Shown: piece by piece, positions 14,692 through 24,127 of the stretch
How the letters are laid out: each line of letters starts with the position of its first letter
How positions within the stretch are numbered: position 1 is the stretch's first letter
DNA from: Arcobacter sp. EP1
Lineage (GTDB): Bacteria > Campylobacterota > Campylobacteria > Campylobacterales > Arcobacteraceae
NCBI GenBank assembly: GCA_001655195.1
Contig: LPNY01000132.1
Coordinates: forward strand, 48,933 to 112,932
Reading direction: 5' to 3'
Length of the DNA: 64,000 nucleotides
Translations under genes and position numbers: made by a program
The notes under the pieces: generated by a model
What the model was told of the DNA's origin: nothing
The model's input: the letters and a program-made list of their open reading frames with translations, nothing else
The model's database searches: none

Positions 14692-17448
14692 TTACTTCTT
14701 AGACTTTTGATTTTCAGCATGGCAGACGTCATCTTTTAAGTTTCGTTTTCTGTATGCTAATGCAATTGTAATAAATACAATTGCTACTGTATAGTATACC
14801 CATGTTGGTACTGGAACTGGGTCACCTGTTGCATATGAGTGCATTCCCGAAAGGTAAAAGTTTACTCCAAAGTAGGTCATTAAAATTGAACTAAATGATA
14901 ATACAGAAGCAACAGAATGTGCAAATGGATTATTAAGAGGTTTTACAAAACGCATATGAACAACAAAAGCATAAACTACAATTGATACATAAGCCCACGT
15001 TTCTTTCGGATCCCATCCCCAATATCGTCCCCACGACTCATTAGCCCAAACTCCACCAAGAAAGTTACCAATAGTAATGGCACTAAGTCCAATAATCAGT
15101 GCAATCTCTGAGATTGCAGCGATATGTTTAATGGTTTCATCTAAGTGTGCTCGGTTTTTACTTCTAAAGATAAAAATAATTAATGAAAGGTATCCAATAA
15201 TAGCAGACAATCCAAAGAAACCGTAAGAGGCTGTTAAAATTGATACATGTATAGTTAACCAGTACGATTTTAAAACAGGAACTAGATTTGTAATTTGTGG
15301 ATCAATATTAGTTAAGTGTGCAGTAAACATAAAAATAGCTGCAACAATAACCGCTGAACTTAATGCTAGTAGTGATTTTCTAAAGAATATAACTCCTGCA
15401 AAGACTGCTGACCATGAAATATAAAGAAGTGATTCATAGGTATCTGACCACGGTGCGTGTCCTGAAACCATCCATCTAAATCCCATTCCAAAAGTGTGTG
15501 CTGCAAAAAGTGTTAATAGTACAACAAAGAAGAACAGGGTTGTTTTAACGGGTTTGATTTTAGGGTTAAATACAACAATAAAGGCAGCAATTAACATGAT
15601 AAATCCAACAAAAAGATACGCAAGGGTGAGTTTTGGGAATATATCTAGGTTGTTAAAAGCAATTTCTCTATCCATTTGTGCGTCATCTGGAATAACAGCG
15701 GCACCTGCTTTATGTTGGTATTGAGAAATAATATCAATATACTTATTTGCCTCAGTAAAGTTTTCTTTGATTACGGCATTAATAAAGCCACGAATCATCG
15801 TTTCAACGGCTTTTTGAGCTTCACCTTGGAACTCTTTAATAGCATCTAAAGGATTTACCCATTTATTTGCAGGATCTTTGATTTTAGGGAAGATTTTAAA
15901 TAGATTTCCATTATAAGTCATAAAGGCAACGTTTAGACGCTCATCAACGCGTAAAATGTCTTTTTCAAACGTTCCTCTTTCTGCTGGTTTTTTACGGTAT
16001 GCTTTGTTTGTCTCTTCTGTTAAAACATATTTTCCATCTTTAAAAACTTCAGAAAAAGCGATGAATTTTCGACTGGCTTCAACACCTAGAAGTTTTTTAA
16101 GTTTTGGTGTTTTAACCTTGATCATCTTAACATGTCGCCAAATCTCTGGTCGACTTAACATTCCTAAAACAATTTGGTCTGAATTCATTCCAAAGAGAGA
16201 TGTCTTACCGGATAGTTTTAGCACAATCTCACGGTTAAGTGAGTTTAGTGGTTTCATTCGACCCATATTACTTTGTGTTGCTAAAAGCGAAAATTTCTCA
16301 GCAGTATCTGTTGATACCTCTTTAAAGTTATTTAAATAGTTAACAACTGAGTTTGCACCATCTTTTAATTGTACCGATGAATCAGAAGCATTCATATCTG
16401 TTGCCGCCAAACTTAAAGCAAGTGCAAATGCAATAGAGGCTATATTTTTTTCTTTAACATATTTTGTCAGTTTCCAGAAACGACTCTTTTTGTCAAATAA
16501 GTTTAGTATAAACCCTAAAGTTAGTAGGAAATATCCTAAATATGTTGGCCATTTTCCTGGGTCATTATTAACTGAAAGAATTGTACCCTTTTCATCTTGG
16601 TCATATGAACTTTGGAAAAATAAGAAGTTACCTTCATGTAGTGTTCTATTCATAAAAATCCTATAGTCATATTTTTTACCATCTTGTTTGTTAACGGTAA
16701 CTTCTGAAGCATATGATGATGGTGACATACTTCCTGGGTATCTATCTAACTGAAAGTCTTTAAGTGTAATTGAAAATGGTAATTGTAAGGTTTTTGAACC
16801 ATACTCAAGTCGTACTACAGTATCTCCAAAATCTTCCATTTTTGACATACCCTTTTGTCCTCGTTTTCCAGGAAGTTTGACGGTTTTGGTTTGGCCATTG
16901 AGTGTGATATCAACAGATAATATCCCCATATCATTTCGGCCTTTTTTACTGTACATGTAATTGTTATATTTAATATTCAACACTTTATTGTTAAATTTAA
17001 TATCATAATTAAAGTCATTACCCAAAGCAGAAAACTCTAAAGGATACTCTTGATAATAAGATCCTGTTGCTTGTTTGATTTTAACTTGTAAGTATGGCTC
17101 TAATGAAATCATTCGATTTTCAGTTTGACCTTCACGAATATGAATAATACCTTCATATCCCATATATCTTGTAACACCAGCACCAATTAAGATAATAATA
17201 AACGATAAATGGATTAAAAATCGAGGAGGATGTTTCCACATTTTGTATTTCCGGATAACTCCAGCCATATTTACTGTCGTTAAAACTAATATTGCTTCAT
17301 ACCAGATGTGGTTATAGACTAAAACTCTTGCTGTAGATGTACCATAATCATTTTCGATAAATGTCGCAACACCAGCACCAATCCCCAAAATCGCTAATAA
17401 AACTAGAGTAGTTTTAAAGGAGAATAGTATGTCAGATAATTTCTTCAA
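14692..17448 (-). CDS. ccsBA: Fused CcsB/CcsA (ResB-ResC) cytochrome c haem ligase
   Basis: A 918-residue fusion typical of Campylobacterota. The N-terminal ResB/Ccs1 part (about 1-330) has 'FSFKTTLVLLAILGIGAGVATF', three early membrane helices and a large periplasmic domain. The C-terminal CcsA/ResC part (about 620-900) has multiple helices and the haem-handling WWD motif 'WGRYWGWDPKETWAYVSIVV'. It exports haem and ligates it to CXXCH motifs of periplasmic apo-cytochromes. The start is TTG with AAAGGATC upstream. Its position near a 12-haem cytochrome suggests at least shared use. With no CX15CH protein in view there is no sign of a specialised variant like CcsA1 for MccA. No sign of truncation. 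Confidence 0.95.
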   Translation of the reverse strand: MKKLSDILFSFKTTLVLLAILGIGAGVATFIENDYGTSTARVLVYNHIWYEAILVLTTVNMAGVIRKYKMWKHPPRFLIHLSFIIILIGAGVTRYMGYEGIIHIREGQTENRMISLEPYLQVKIKQATGSYYQEYPLEFSALGNDFNYDIKFNNKVLNIKYNNYMYSKKGRNDMGILSVDITLNGQTKTVKLPGKRGQKGMSKMEDFGDTVVRLEYGSKTLQLPFSITLKDFQLDRYPGSMSPSSYASEVTVNKQDGKKYDYRIFMNRTLHEGNFLFFQSSYDQDEKGTILSVNNDPGKWPTYLGYFLLTLGFILNLFDKKSRFWKLTKYVKEKNIASIAFALALSLAATDMNASDSSVQLKDGANSVVNYLNNFKEVSTDTAEKFSLLATQSNMGRMKPLNSLNREIVLKLSGKTSLFGMNSDQIVLGMLSRPEIWRHVKMIKVKTPKLKKLLGVEASRKFIAFSEVFKDGKYVLTEETNKAYRKKPAERGTFEKDILRVDERLNVAFMTYNGNLFKIFPKIKDPANKWVNPLDAIKEFQGEAQKAVETMIRGFINAVIKENFTEANKYIDIISQYQHKAGAAVIPDDAQMDREIAFNNLDIFPKLTLAYLFVGFIMLIAAFIVVFNPKIKPVKTTLFFFVVLLTLFAAHTFGMGFRWMVSGHAPWSDTYESLLYISWSAVFAGVIFFRKSLLALSSAVIVAAIFMFTAHLTNIDPQITNLVPVLKSYWLTIHVSILTASYGFFGLSAIIGYLSLIIFIFRSKNRAHLDETIKHIAAISEIALIIGLSAITIGNFLGGVWANESWGRYWGWDPKETWAYVSIVVYAFVVHMRFVKPLNNPFAHSVASVLSFSSILMTYFGVNFYLSGMHSYATGDPVPVPTWVYYTVAIVFITIALAYRKRNLKDDVCHAENQKSKK

Positions 17449-17719
17449 AGAAGATCCTTTAAAATAGTACTAAATTAAAAAGAAAACAATTTAGTATAAG
17501 TAATTAATGTATTTTAGTTTATCAATATTAATGAATTGTTAATATTTTCTTTGAACATACATAAGAGTTTTTTTTAATCTCTTTTGTAAGATGTTTTTAA
17601 ACATAAAATACCAAATAATGGCGATGATTATAGCGTATTTACCTTTGCAAAATCATTGATTTGAAATAATATTGTTTAATTTAAGTTAAGAATTATTACT
17701 TGATTTGTATAATCCCTCC

Positions 17720-18661
17720 ATGACAAAAGAAGAAATAAAAAAATTACGAACAGATTGTTTAAACTGGAAAAATATTAAACCCCTAAATGAACAGTTGTTA
17801 AAAGCGCAAGCAATTAAAAAAGAGCATATTGATATCAAATTAGAAGATTGGTTAACAATTGGAAATAAAGACGATCTCTCAATAGAAGAGCAAGAGATAA
17901 TTTTAGCTACAGCTAAAACTTTGATTCCATGGAGAAAGGGACCTTTTAAACTTTTTGATTTACCTATTGATAGTGAGTGGCAAAGTAGTATTAAATACAA
18001 TCTCATACGACCTCACTTTAATCTCAAAGATAAAGTGGTTGCTGATATTGGATGTAATAACGGTTATTATATGTTCCGTATGCTTGAAGATGCACCAAAA
18101 CGTCTTATTGGTTTTGACCCAAGTCCCTTAACAATGTTACAGTTTGATTTTATTAATCATTTTATGCAAAGTGACATTGTTTATGAACGTTTAGGTGTTG
18201 AACATTTAGAGAGTTATCATCATACCTTTGATTTTATTTTTATGTTAGGGGTTCTCTATCATAGACCAGATCCTGTAGGTACGTTGAAATCCCTTGCACG
18301 AGGATTAAATCCCGATGGTGAAATACTCATTGATACCTTTATGATTGATGGTGAAGATGAGATTGCCTTAACACCAAATGGAACTTACTCTAAGATTCCA
18401 AATATCTATTTTATTCCTACGATTTCTGCATTAGAAAATTGGTTAAGCAGAGCAGGTTTTGGTGATATTGAAGTGATTGCAACAACTGTAACAACCCTAG
18501 AAGAACAACGAAAAACACAATGGTCTTTTGATCAGAGTTTAGAAGACTTTTTAGATAAAAATGATAGTAGTAAAACAATTGAGGGGTATCCTGCTCCAAA
18601 AAGAGTCTACATGAAAGCTAAGAAGTTACCTAAGATTGTCCGGCCTGGGAAAACAGGCTAA
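17720..18661 (+). CDS. cmoB: tRNA U34 carboxymethyltransferase CmoB
   Basis: About 313 residues, with a Rossmann methyltransferase fold. Motif I is 'VADIGCNNGYYMFRML', followed by 'LIGFDPSPLTMLQFDFI', 'FDFIFMLGVLYHRPDPVGTL' and 'LNPDGEILIDTFMIDG', all close to the CmoB family. 'WRKGPFKLF' and 'IDSEWQSSIKY' upstream are also typical. CmoB uses carboxy-S-adenosylmethionine to convert 5-hydroxyuridine at the tRNA wobble position to cmo5U; its partner CmoA is not in the window. I use the ATG at 17720; a TTG five codons earlier is possible and neither has a clear ribosome site. The 271 bases upstream show only AT-rich promoter-like sequence shared with ccsBA. Confidence 0.93.
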   Translation: MTKEEIKKLRTDCLNWKNIKPLNEQLLKAQAIKKEHIDIKLEDWLTIGNKDDLSIEEQEIILATAKTLIPWRKGPFKLFDLPIDSEWQSSIKYNLIRPHFNLKDKVVADIGCNNGYYMFRMLEDAPKRLIGFDPSPLTMLQFDFINHFMQSDIVYERLGVEHLESYHHTFDFIFMLGVLYHRPDPVGTLKSLARGLNPDGEILIDTFMIDGEDEIALTPNGTYSKIPNIYFIPTISALENWLSRAGFGDIEVIATTVTTLEEQRKTQWSFDQSLEDFLDKNDSSKTIEGYPAPKRVYMKAKKLPKIVRPGKTG

Positions 18662-18671
18662 AAGAGTATAG

Positions 18672-19646
18672 TTAAAATAACTCGATGGTCTCTTCATCAG
18701 CAATTTGTCGATAGTTTTTAAATTTACTACGACCAAGGTTTTTGGCTTCATACAGAGCAATGTCGGCATTTTTAATGGTGTCATCAAGTGATTGCTCACC
18801 ATTTGTTAGAAAACAGTCTGTTCCAATACAGATTGTTTTTTGTAATGTTTGACCCGTTTCATCGTTGACAACAATTTTTGCTTGGGCAAAACGTTCAATA
18901 ATCTTTTGAGCAATAGCTTCAATTCCATGATCATCATTAGTGCTTACAATTGAGACTAAAAATTCATCCCCTGTTAATCGTGCAACCACGTCATTATCTT
19001 TGATGTTTGAGTGAATAACTCGTGCTAATTCAACAAGTACTTTATCTCCTGCATCATAATCAAACTCATCAATTACTGCTTTAAACCTATCAATACTTAT
19101 CATTAGAAAGTGTATTTTACTGTAAGTTTTACCTGATAATGACATGAGTTTATTAACATGTTTTGTCAAATATTGTCGGTTATAAACGTTTGTTACAGAA
19201 TCAATAGATTGAGTTTGAATAAAGTTTTTCTTTAATATACGGCTCTGCACAATAGGTGAAATCAGGAAAAATGCTGATTCTATCGTTGAGTAATTTGTTT
19301 GCAAAATCTCATAATGGGTTTTTGATGTAGCATTAAATGAGACAATAGCATTTTGGTCTGTATGGGTATTGATGATAAAAAAGAGTGCTTTTGAATCATC
19401 TAAATAGAACTCTTCTCCTTTAACAAAGATATTCTCTTTATGTTGTGTTTGAATATCAAATAAGGAGATGGTTACATTATCTACATGAAAGGATTTATTT
19501 AACCATGTGTAAATATCCTCTGACATTTGTTGTAAATCAGTAGAGTATTGCAATTGTTCATAGAGTGTAAAGATATTTTCTAATGATTTTTTATTATGTT
19601 CATTTTCGTGTGATGACTCTATTAAATCTAAAATTGCATGTCTCAT
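18672..19646 (-). CDS. GGDEF diguanylate cyclase, TGDEF variant
   Basis: A 324-residue cytoplasmic protein. Residues 1-150 form a helical/alpha-beta N-terminal domain not recognised, and 160-324 a GGDEF domain ('DSVTNVYNRQYLTKHVNKLM', 'FDYDAGDKVLVELARVI', 'NADIALYEAKNLGRSKFKNY'). The active-site loop reads 'VARLTGDEFLVS', with Thr in place of the first Gly. Some enzymes with a changed first position (SGDEF, AGDEF) stay active, so activity is likely but not certain. It is a sister of the next gene upstream, with clear identity along the whole length; a 8-base gap puts both on one transcript. It would make c-di-GMP. No receiver or membrane domain is seen, so the input is unknown. Confidence 0.85.
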   Translation of the reverse strand: MRHAILDLIESSHENEHNKKSLENIFTLYEQLQYSTDLQQMSEDIYTWLNKSFHVDNVTISLFDIQTQHKENIFVKGEEFYLDDSKALFFIINTHTDQNAIVSFNATSKTHYEILQTNYSTIESAFFLISPIVQSRILKKNFIQTQSIDSVTNVYNRQYLTKHVNKLMSLSGKTYSKIHFLMISIDRFKAVIDEFDYDAGDKVLVELARVIHSNIKDNDVVARLTGDEFLVSIVSTNDDHGIEAIAQKIIERFAQAKIVVNDETGQTLQKTICIGTDCFLTNGEQSLDDTIKNADIALYEAKNLGRSKFKNYRQIADEETIELF

Positions 19647-19654
19647 TCAGTACC

Positions 19655-20611
19655 TTAAAATAATTCTACAACGTCTGCTTGTGTGTTACTGTATAAAAGC
19701 GCTTGGTTTCTACCCTTGTTACGTGCTTCATAAAGTGAAATATCTGCATTTTTTAAAACTTGGTCAATAGTTGCTGAATCATCAGGAAAAATTGAAATTC
19801 CAACACAAATTGTTTTTTTAAGACGTTGATTGGTTGCTTCATTAACAACAACTTCAATAACTTTAAATGTATCAATTAGTTTTTGCGCTACCATGAACGC
19901 ATTTTCTTCAGAGATTACATTGTGTAGAACAATTAAAAACTCATCGCCTTCTAAACGAACAACAATATCAGAAGTACGAATGGTATCTTTAAGAATTTTT
20001 GCCAATTCTTGAAGAACCTTATCTCCAATTTCATAATCAAATTCATCTATAACTGCTTTAAAGTGATCAATTCCAACCATCAAAAAGGCAACTTTTTTAT
20101 TCTCTCTACGAGCTAGTGGAATCATCTTTTCCAAATGTTGGTTAAGATAAACGCGATTATATAAAAGTGTTACATTATCGGTTACTTTTAACTCTTCAAT
20201 AATCTCTTTTAAATAAGTGAAATACAAAATAGGGGAGATAAGATTAAAGATGTTATTTAAATCCTCATATCTTACCTGTACTAAGTCAAAATGTTCTTTA
20301 TCTGTTGCTACAAAAGAGTAAATTATTTCCAGTTGATTGTTAACTTCCACTTTAAACTCAGATAGAAATTCCATCTTGTCATCAATTTTGTCTAAACTGT
20401 ATTCGTAAATGAGTTCATTTTCTAAGTTTGAATCATCATTTAGTACCATTCTTAAATTATTTGTTTCAAAAAGTAATTCCAAATAAACCCGAATGTCTTT
20501 AAAAGAATCTTTAACGTAAAGATTATTTTTAAGCTTATCATAGAACGACACGGTATTTTCGATGTTCGATTTAGTACTTTGCGTAATCTTACTAATAATA
20601 TTATTATTCAT
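19655..20611 (-). CDS. GGDEF diguanylate cyclase, EGDEF variant
   Basis: A 318-residue protein with the same plan as its downstream neighbour: an unknown N-terminal domain (1-150), then a GGDEF domain ('DNVTLLYNRVYLNQHLEKMI', 'FDYEIGDKVLQELAKIL', 'NADISLYEARNKGRNQALLY'). The catalytic loop is 'VVRLEGDEFLIVL': Glu replaces the first Gly. Shared stretches such as 'DHFKAVIDEFDYE' and 'KKTICVG' show a tandem duplication. An EGDEF form is less usual and may weaken or abolish catalysis, in which case it could act as a receptor. It begins after GGGGAG and is 60 bases downstream of the metallo-beta-lactamase gene on the same strand. Confidence 0.85.
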   Translation of the reverse strand: MNNNIISKITQSTKSNIENTVSFYDKLKNNLYVKDSFKDIRVYLELLFETNNLRMVLNDDSNLENELIYEYSLDKIDDKMEFLSEFKVEVNNQLEIIYSFVATDKEHFDLVQVRYEDLNNIFNLISPILYFTYLKEIIEELKVTDNVTLLYNRVYLNQHLEKMIPLARRENKKVAFLMVGIDHFKAVIDEFDYEIGDKVLQELAKILKDTIRTSDIVVRLEGDEFLIVLHNVISEENAFMVAQKLIDTFKVIEVVVNEATNQRLKKTICVGISIFPDDSATIDQVLKNADISLYEARNKGRNQALLYSNTQADVVELF

Positions 20612-20671
20612 TAAACTCCCCGTAATTGTAACAAAAAAATAACTATTTTATTGATTATATATTAATTATAC

Positions 20672-21265
20672 TTATAAGTAATTTATCCAGTTTCTCAAAG
20701 AGTTATTTTCTGCCTTTAAAGATGTTGCTGGCCCATGACCTGGATAGATTTTTATATCCTTTTCCCATGCTAAAATTTTGTTGATACTATTGATCATATC
20801 TTGCGGATTTGAGTAAGGAAAGTCTGTTCTACCAATGGAACCATTAAAAATAAAGTCACCGGAAAAAAGATGGTTTTCTATCTCAATGGCACTACATCCT
20901 TGAGTATGCCCAGGAAAGAAGTGAAATTTAACTTTGATACCGTCAAAATCAATAGTTTCATCTGGTTCAACAAGCACGTCAGGTGTTGAAGAAGGCATTC
21001 CCATTCCGTAAGGATCTTTTAATAACATAAAAGCATCCTCTTTTGGCGTATATATTTTTAAGTTTAAATCTTTTGAAACTTCACTGTTTGACCACACATG
21101 GTCAAAATGTCCATGGGTGTTTAATATTGCGATTGGATTAGTAACATTTTGTTTTACCCATTCAGTAGCATTCACTCCTGGGTCAATAATAAAATCTTTT
21201 TCGTTGATTGTAACGATGTAACAATTTGTTTGATAATCGCCCATCGGTTGTACTTTTATATTCAT
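20672..21265 (-). CDS. Metallo-beta-lactamase-fold hydrolase (glyoxalase II-like)
   Basis: A 197-residue cytoplasmic hydrolase with the metal motif 'ILNTHGHFDHVWSN' (HXHXDH), 'FFPGHTQGCSAIEI' (third His), 'LFSGDFIFNGSIGRTDF' (bridging Asp) and 'KIYPGHGPATSL' (last His). It has the short YcbL/GloB-like form, lacking the C-terminal substrate-binding helices of classical glyoxalase II. Thioester hydrolysis (for example S-lactoylglutathione analogues) is the family activity; the true substrate is unknown. It lies upstream of two diguanylate cyclases on the same strand, probably with no functional link. Confidence 0.88.
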   Translation of the reverse strand: MNIKVQPMGDYQTNCYIVTINEKDFIIDPGVNATEWVKQNVTNPIAILNTHGHFDHVWSNSEVSKDLNLKIYTPKEDAFMLLKDPYGMGMPSSTPDVLVEPDETIDFDGIKVKFHFFPGHTQGCSAIEIENHLFSGDFIFNGSIGRTDFPYSNPQDMINSINKILAWEKDIKIYPGHGPATSLKAENNSLRNWINYL

Positions 21266-21316
21266 TTTAAACCTTATTTGATAAGATACGCGATTATAAC
21301 AGTAAAAAGGTAAGAT

Positions 21317-22138
21317 GTGGTTTATTTTAAACGTTTAGAATCAATTTTGTTAGCCAATAACCCCCAAGAAAAGTTTGATGCTTTTGATTTATTTTATGAA
21401 GATTTTAAGTCAAATAAATTACAAATAGAAGATAACTATACTCCAGTAGAATTAGAAGAACCCTCTTATAGTAGTTTCATGAATATCGTGCTTCCAAAGC
21501 AGATCCAAAAACGAAAATACTTTGATACTTTAGAAGGAAAAGCCATACTGCTTCACACTATTGCTCATATTGAGTACAGTGCTATTGATTTGGCGTTGGA
21601 TGCTGCATTACGTTTTAAAGATTTACCAAAAGCCTATTACGAAGACTGGTTAGAAGTAGCAGAGGATGAGATACGTCACTTTAAGATGATTGAGAAACTC
21701 TTAACTGAAATAGGTTATAAATATGGTGATTTTGAAGTACACACAAACCTTTTTGAAGCCATGAAAAAAACAACAACCTTTCTAGAAAGAATGGCCGTAG
21801 TTCCGCGTTTTTTAGAGGCTAATGGCTTGGATCAAAACCCCAAAATTATGGAAAAACTTCACTCAAGCCCTGATGCATTAAACCAAAAGATTTTGCAAGC
21901 TCTAGAGACGATTTTAGAAGAAGAGATTGACCATGTAACAAAAGGTGACCGTTGGTTTAAGTATGCTTGTAAATTAGAAAACCTTGAACCTGAAACAACT
22001 TATTTAGAAATCCTTGAAAAGTATTATCCTGGAGTAACAAAGGGTAATAAAAATGATATGAATTTTGAAGCCCGAAAACTAGCAGGCTTTTCTTGTGATG
22101 AATTGAAAAGGCTTTCTAATAAACAGGATTGTAATTAA
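21317..22138 (+). CDS. DUF455 ferritin-like protein
   Basis: A 273-residue protein of the DUF455 family. The helical core has carboxylate/His pairs fit for a di-iron site: 'LHTIAHIEYSAIDLALDAAL', 'EVAEDEIRHFKMIEKLL' and 'LEEEIDHVTKGDRWF', i.e. several ExxH motifs as in ferritin-like and MiaE-like enzymes. The biochemical role of the family is not settled. The start is GTG, with AAAAGG eight bases before. It is transcribed divergently from the metallo-beta-lactamase gene, with a gap of 51 bases. The C-terminus 'FSCDELKRLSNKQDCN' carries two Cys. Length fits the family. Confidence 0.88.
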   Translation: MVYFKRLESILLANNPQEKFDAFDLFYEDFKSNKLQIEDNYTPVELEEPSYSSFMNIVLPKQIQKRKYFDTLEGKAILLHTIAHIEYSAIDLALDAALRFKDLPKAYYEDWLEVAEDEIRHFKMIEKLLTEIGYKYGDFEVHTNLFEAMKKTTTFLERMAVVPRFLEANGLDQNPKIMEKLHSSPDALNQKILQALETILEEEIDHVTKGDRWFKYACKLENLEPETTYLEILEKYYPGVTKGNKNDMNFEARKLAGFSCDELKRLSNKQDCN

Positions 22139-22193
22139 CTTGTAGACGTTAGATAATAATAAGTTTTTTTATTATATTCTAAATAAAAGGTTT

Positions 22194-22847
22194 ATGATGG
22201 AAATGCAAAATATTATCAACCAGTCAGTTTATAAACAACTCCTTCATGAAAATATGTCAAAGAGTAAAGAAGAACTCTTCAAAGAGTTGGTTCTTGAAAA
22301 AAATGATGCCGCAGTTTCTACGCAACGAACTACTGATTTAACCTATGAAAATATACATGGTATATCAACAGAAGAGATTGATACTCTTTTTAAAAATGAT
22401 GAAGATAAACAAGTAGCAAAAAATCTACAATTGGCAACACAATTTACCCAAGATGAAAAATTAGGACGTGCTTTATTTAATACAGTATTAGGAAAAACCT
22501 TCCATTTGGGACAAACCTATCTGTTTGATCGTTACCAAGATAAAAGTAGTTTTTTAAGTCCACGTAACTCTTTAGCTGACCTATTAGAAAAAACGGTGCA
22601 AAATAAGCTTAATCCTAATAGCATAAATCAAGTAAGTGATGCACAACTTAATGAAATACTCACTGCTGTTAACTCTTTTAATTTTGTAAATGTTCTGACT
22701 AATACCACCCGTGATTTAAATAATCGTTATAAAGAAGACAATAAATACTCGTTTTTATATAATGATTATGCGTTACAGTACGAACAATTGATGCAAAAAT
22801 ATGAGGATGAAAAATATAAAGAGATGATGTTATTAAAGCAGTTTTAA
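22194..22847 (+). CDS. Protein of unknown function, 217 residues
   Basis: I do not recognise this protein. It is a 217-residue acidic, helical-looking protein without signal peptide or membrane segment; there is no Cys. It has Asn/Gln/Lys-rich stretches, 'YENIHGISTEEIDTLFKNDE' and a C-terminal 'YDYEQLMQKYEDEK'-like helical tail. AAAGG precedes two successive ATGs (22194 and 22197); either may be used. It stands alone, 55 bases after the DUF455 gene in the same direction, and ends in a strong terminator. It could be a phylum-specific cytoplasmic or cell-surface-assembly protein, but nothing in the sequence says which. Codon use resembles its neighbours, so recent transfer is not indicated. Confidence 0.75.
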   Translation: MMEMQNIINQSVYKQLLHENMSKSKEELFKELVLEKNDAAVSTQRTTDLTYENIHGISTEEIDTLFKNDEDKQVAKNLQLATQFTQDEKLGRALFNTVLGKTFHLGQTYLFDRYQDKSSFLSPRNSLADLLEKTVQNKLNPNSINQVSDAQLNEILTAVNSFNFVNVLTNTTRDLNNRYKEDNKYSFLYNDYALQYEQLMQKYEDEKYKEMMLLKQF

Positions 22848-22870
22848 AAAGAGAGAAAAACTCTCTTTTT
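22846..22870. terminator. Bidirectional terminator between convergent genes
   Basis: Perfect 10-bp stem (22846-22855 with 22861-22870, core GAGAG/CTCTC) with an A5 loop and T-rich flanks on both strands. It serves the unknown gene on plus and trpB on minus. Confidence 0.9.
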
Positions 22871-22906
22871 AATTAGTTTAATACTTTGTAGTAAAACTAT
22901 TAGTAT

Positions 22907-24124
22907 TTAGAATTTTGCATTTGGAATAGGATGATTTTCAACTACAAAATCGATATCTTTATCCCCTCGACCACTTAAATTTACTAAAATTGTTTGATCT
23001 TCTGGAAGTGTGCGTGCAAGTTTCATAGCAAATCCAACAGCATGTGCTGATTCAAGCGCTGGAATGATACCTTCAAGTTGTGAAAGTTTATAAAAAGCAT
23101 CCACTGCTTCTTCATCATTACAAAGACCCACTTGTGTTCTTCCAATATCTTTTAGATGTGCTTGTTCTGGACCAACTGATGGGTAATCAATTCCTGAACC
23201 AATAGAGTATACAGGAGCTGGTTCCCCTTGGCTATCTTTTAACATGATAGAGTTAAATCCATGCATAACCCCTTCTTCACCATAGGTTAGTGTTGCAGCA
23301 TGTTCACCAAGGTTTTCACCTTTACCCATAGGTTCAACACCATAAAGATTAACCTCTTTGTCATCAATAAATCCTGCAAAAATACCCATAGCATTTGAAC
23401 CTCCACCAATACAGGCAACAACGTTATTTGGTAGGTTTTCTTCATGGTCAAAGAATTGTTCTTTTGATTCAAAACCAATAACACTTTGAAAATCTCTTAC
23501 CATCATAGGAAATGGGTGAGGACCTACAACAGAACCAATACAATAAATCGCTGTATCTGCTTGTGATACATAACTTTCAAAAGCTGAATCAACGGCTTCT
23601 TTAAGTGTTTTAAGGCCATGGGTTGCTGGGATTACATTTGCTCCTAGAATTTTCATTCTTACTACATTTGGGTGCTCTTTTGCAATATCAACTTCACCCA
23701 TATGGATTTCACACTCTAATCCAAAATAAGCAGCAGCAGTTGCCAGTGCAACACCGTGTTGTCCAGCTCCAGTTTCAGCAATTACTTTTTTATATCCCAT
23801 ATGCTTAGCTAAGATAACTTCAGCCATACAGTGGTTTAGTTTATGTGCACCAGAGTGATTTAAGTCTTCTCTTTTTAGATAAATTTTAGCTCCACCACAA
23901 TGCTGTGTTAAATTTTTTGCAAATGAGATTGGAGTTGGTCTTCCTTGATAGTGTTTTCTAACGTACTTTAACTCTTCAAGAAATTTTGGAGAGTTTTTAA
24001 TCTCTTCATATGCTTTAGTAATATTTGCAAATGGCTCTTCTAACATCGGAGGAATAAATGAACCTCCAAACTTTCCAAAATAACCATTTTCATCAGGTGT
24101 TGTTTCTAAATATGGTTGTGTCAT
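22907..24124 (-). CDS. trpB: Tryptophan synthase beta-like enzyme (PLP)
   Basis: A 405-residue fold-type II PLP enzyme. The PLP-lysine motif is '[16 protein letters not shown]', followed by '[19 protein letters not shown]' and the glycine loop '[17 protein letters not shown]', then 'LESAHAVGF' and the C-terminal '[14 protein letters not shown]'. These fit TrpB, which joins indole and serine to make tryptophan. It is not next to trpA here; instead its only partner is a small HTH gene 3 bases upstream. The 'HKLNHCMAE' and '[12 protein letters not shown]' regions differ from the usual HK(T/I)N-type TrpB stretches I know. It may therefore be a second, stand-alone TrpB working on free indole. trpD lies elsewhere in the window (48498). 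Confidence 0.85.
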   Translation of the reverse strand: MTQPYLETTPDENGYFGKFGGSFIPPMLEEPFANITKAYEEIKNSPKFLEELKYVRKHYQGRPTPISFAKNLTQHCGGAKIYLKREDLNHSGAHKLNHCMAEVILAKHMGYKKVIAETGAGQHGVALATAAAYFGLECEIHMGEVDIAKEHPNVVRMKILGANVIPATHGLKTLKEAVDSAFESYVSQADTAIYCIGSVVGPHPFPMMVRDFQSVIGFESKEQFFDHEENLPNNVVACIGGGSNAMGIFAGFIDDKEVNLYGVEPMGKGENLGEHAATLTYGEEGVMHGFNSIMLKDSQGEPAPVYSIGSGIDYPSVGPEQAHLKDIGRTQVGLCNDEEAVDAFYKLSQLEGIIPALESAHAVGFAMKLARTLPEDQTILVNLSGRGDKDIDFVVENHPIPNAKF

Positions 24125-24127
24125 CGT

